DNA from: B13-G4 sp030606805
GTDB taxonomy: Bacteria > Desulfobacterota > Desulfobacteria > Desulfobacterales > ETH-SRB1
Assembly: GCA_030606805.1 (NCBI GenBank)
Contig: JAUWFS010000194.1
Coordinates: forward strand, 1-6,377
Direction of reading: 5' to 3'
DNA: 6,377 nt
How positions within the stretch are numbered: the first letter of the stretch is position 1; each line of letters opens with the position of its first letter. Below the pieces are notes generated by a model. It ran no database searches and was not told the origin of the DNA. It saw only the letters and a list, made by a program, of their open reading frames with translations. The translations under genes and the position numbers were made by a program. Below, one piece after another: positions 5,269-6,377 of this stretch.

Positions 5269-6190
5269 TTTTTTGTCTATTTTTCGTCACAGAATCATTA
5301 AATGGGTTATTCTGTGTTTTTTTTTAGTTAGTTGCTTTTTTTTACTATGGCATGACTCACCTTTTCAAGAAACAGATATATTCATCCCAATAGATCTTGG
5401 TAAAATCCCTGACGGGTTATCAATAACCGACCCTCCATTAAAAGGAATAGAAGTACGTATCAGGTGCCCTGAATCATTGGTTAAAACTCTTTCTAAAATC
5501 AAGTCGCGATATTTGCTTGATCTTTCTGATATAAATGAAGGAGTCAACAGTATTCCAATAAGAAAAGATGGTATTAAACTTCCCAGTGGAATCTCTATTA
5601 TAAATATAACTCCGTCCTTTTTGATTGTAAAAGTTGAAAAAGAGCTTAAAAAAGAGTTGCCGGTTATAGTTTCTTTTTCAGGCAATCCGGCTCCTGGTTT
5701 TTTTACATATGCGGTTACCAGGCCATCCTCAGTAATATTGAAAGGTCCTGAAAATATTCTTGGATCAATTGAAAAAATATTTACAAAGCCTATTGATGTT
5801 AACGGGCTGTCAGAATCCTTTAAAAAGGAGATATCGCTTGATCTGCCTGGATGTCTTGATATTATTTCTTTTTCAGGAATCATTCTCGCCGAAGTATTTA
5901 TTGAAGAACAAATTGTGGCAAGAGAATTTAAAAATATTCCTGTTAAAGGGAAAGATTCTACTTACACATTCAGTATTACACCTCCTGTTATAGATATTGA
6001 AATAAAAGGCCCTGTTAATGTACTTGAAAAGTTTTATCAAGACAATGGATTGGAAGTCTGCGTAGATCTTAAAGGATTAAAACCAGGTGTTTATGTTAAA
6101 CATGCGTCAATAATTTTGCCTGTTAAAACTATCCTTGTATGGGTAAAACCAGAAATATTTACAGTAAAAATAGATGGTCTTCGTCCATAA
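5255..6190 (+). CDS. cdaR: Membrane-anchored YbbR-domain protein (CdaR-like)
   Basis: CdaR-type proteins are single-pass membrane proteins with extracytoplasmic YbbR repeats; in Firmicutes they bind and modulate the diadenylate cyclase CdaA, which makes c-di-AMP. Using ATG 5255 the product has 311 residues: a short basic N-terminus, one membrane segment at about 14-33, then three YbbR-type repeats at roughly 43-127, 132-214 and 225-305. The recurring pattern is visible as IPI/LPVIV/IPV strands, then a PP or RPSSV turn, KGP (163-165 and 251-253), and D-L-x-G closing loops such as VDLKGLKPG (270-278). An upstream in-frame TTG at 5231 would add eight residues. ATG 5255 is preferred; it overlaps folP by 14 bp and is probably translationally coupled, with only a weak AGAAG before it. 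No cyclase domain is present here or adjacent. Runs of nine and eight T encode part of the membrane segment. Confidence 0.88.
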   Translation: MINHNFLSIFRHRIIKWVILCFFLVSCFFLLWHDSPFQETDIFIPIDLGKIPDGLSITDPPLKGIEVRIRCPESLVKTLSKIKSRYLLDLSDINEGVNSIPIRKDGIKLPSGISIINITPSFLIVKVEKELKKELPVIVSFSGNPAPGFFTYAVTRPSSVILKGPENILGSIEKIFTKPIDVNGLSESFKKEISLDLPGCLDIISFSGIILAEVFIEEQIVAREFKNIPVKGKDSTYTFSITPPVIDIEIKGPVNVLEKFYQDNGLEVCVDLKGLKPGVYVKHASIILPVKTILVWVKPEIFTVKIDGLRP

Positions 6191-6377
6191 TTACACCTTT
6201 CGCTATTTTTTAAGGCATAATTTAGTTTATAACGTTAGGAACGTGGACGAAATAACTTCCCCAACTATGCATCACAGCTTCAGGCCGCCTTTGTCCGGTC
6301 TCAAATCACAAAACTATTGAAATAGCTCGCTATTCCTTCAACTTTTGTGATCTGAGATCGAACAAATTCGACCCAAA
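6191..6377. other. Noncoding tail after cdaR
   Basis: No credible gene starts in these 187 bp. Only a weak CCTT/AAGG pairing (6196-6199 with 6212-6215) follows the cdaR stop, so no clear terminator is seen. ACGTT-AGG-AACGT (6232-6244) is a perfect small palindrome, and a larger hairpin lies at 6296-6360. From about 6231 the composition becomes visibly less AT-rich than the genes to the left. Confidence 0.5.
6296..6360. repeat. Imperfect 65-nt palindrome near the right edge
   Basis: Arms 6299-6313 and 6343-6357 are complementary over 15 bp with one G/A difference (a G-U pair when read on the proper strand). Two more pairs extend it outward (6296-6297 with 6359-6360). Inside, AATAGC (6321-6326) pairs with GCTATT (6329-6334), and TTGA (6317-6320) with TCAA (6338-6341). 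It has no T-run on either side, so it is not a standard intrinsic terminator. It may be part of a larger dispersed element cut by the window edge. Confidence 0.7.

Noticed and set aside
5365..5883. 172-residue antisense reading frame opposite cdaR (and the similar 171-residue one at 1405-1920 opposite tilS)
   Set aside because: Both lie opposite well-supported genes and show no domain or ribosome binding site; typical shadow frames.
6301..6375. C-terminal end of a minus-strand gene entering from the right (25 codons to a TGA at 6303-6301)
   Set aside because: It runs through the palindrome, is too short to judge and matches no family I recognise; the full frame outside the window would be needed.
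6225..6377. Integron attC site, suggested by TAACGTTAGGA
   Set aside because: The matching core site at the other end (GTTRRRY/RYYYAAC pairing) and a cassette gene are not seen; the resemblance is limited to a few bases.

Overview
This AT-rich window carries housekeeping genes of a Gram-negative bacterium. Gene order (tilS, ftsH, folP, a YbbR-domain gene) and the look of the proteins, especially the FtsH N-terminus, suggest a Desulfobacterota (delta-proteobacterial, sulfate-reducer-like) genome. That assignment is inference; there is no rRNA or other phylogenetic marker here.

Left part (1-742), two divergent sides. On the minus strand lie a long signal recognition particle RNA (ffs, about 571-315) with its own promoter, then a second promoter, a structured leader with a 27-bp inverted repeat, and the first 32 codons of an unidentified lysine-rich protein running off the left edge. 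On the plus strand, the tilS leader holds promoter-like sequences and a strong hairpin plus T-run that looks like an intrinsic terminator although no gene lies before it.

Right part (743-6190), four plus-strand genes: tilS (tRNA-Ile lysidine synthetase), ftsH (membrane AAA+ zinc protease, TTG start with a good ribosome binding site), folP (dihydropteroate synthase), and a membrane-anchored protein with three YbbR repeats (CdaR-like) whose start overlaps the end of folP. tilS-ftsH and folP-cdaR are tightly packed. ftsH and folP are separated by about 290 bp holding a striking 154-bp palindromic element built from 9-nt repeats. The diadenylate cyclase gene (cdaA) that usually sits between folP and cdaR is absent, and the glmM often found after cdaR is not in the 187 bp that follow; that end carries another imperfect palindrome.

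The coding content is ordinary. The most interesting material is noncoding: the palindromic element before folP, the leader of the left-edge gene with two crossing inverted repeats, the terminator-like hairpin before tilS preceded by a tiny reading frame ending in an AUA codon (the codon whose decoding depends on TilS), and the missing cdaA.
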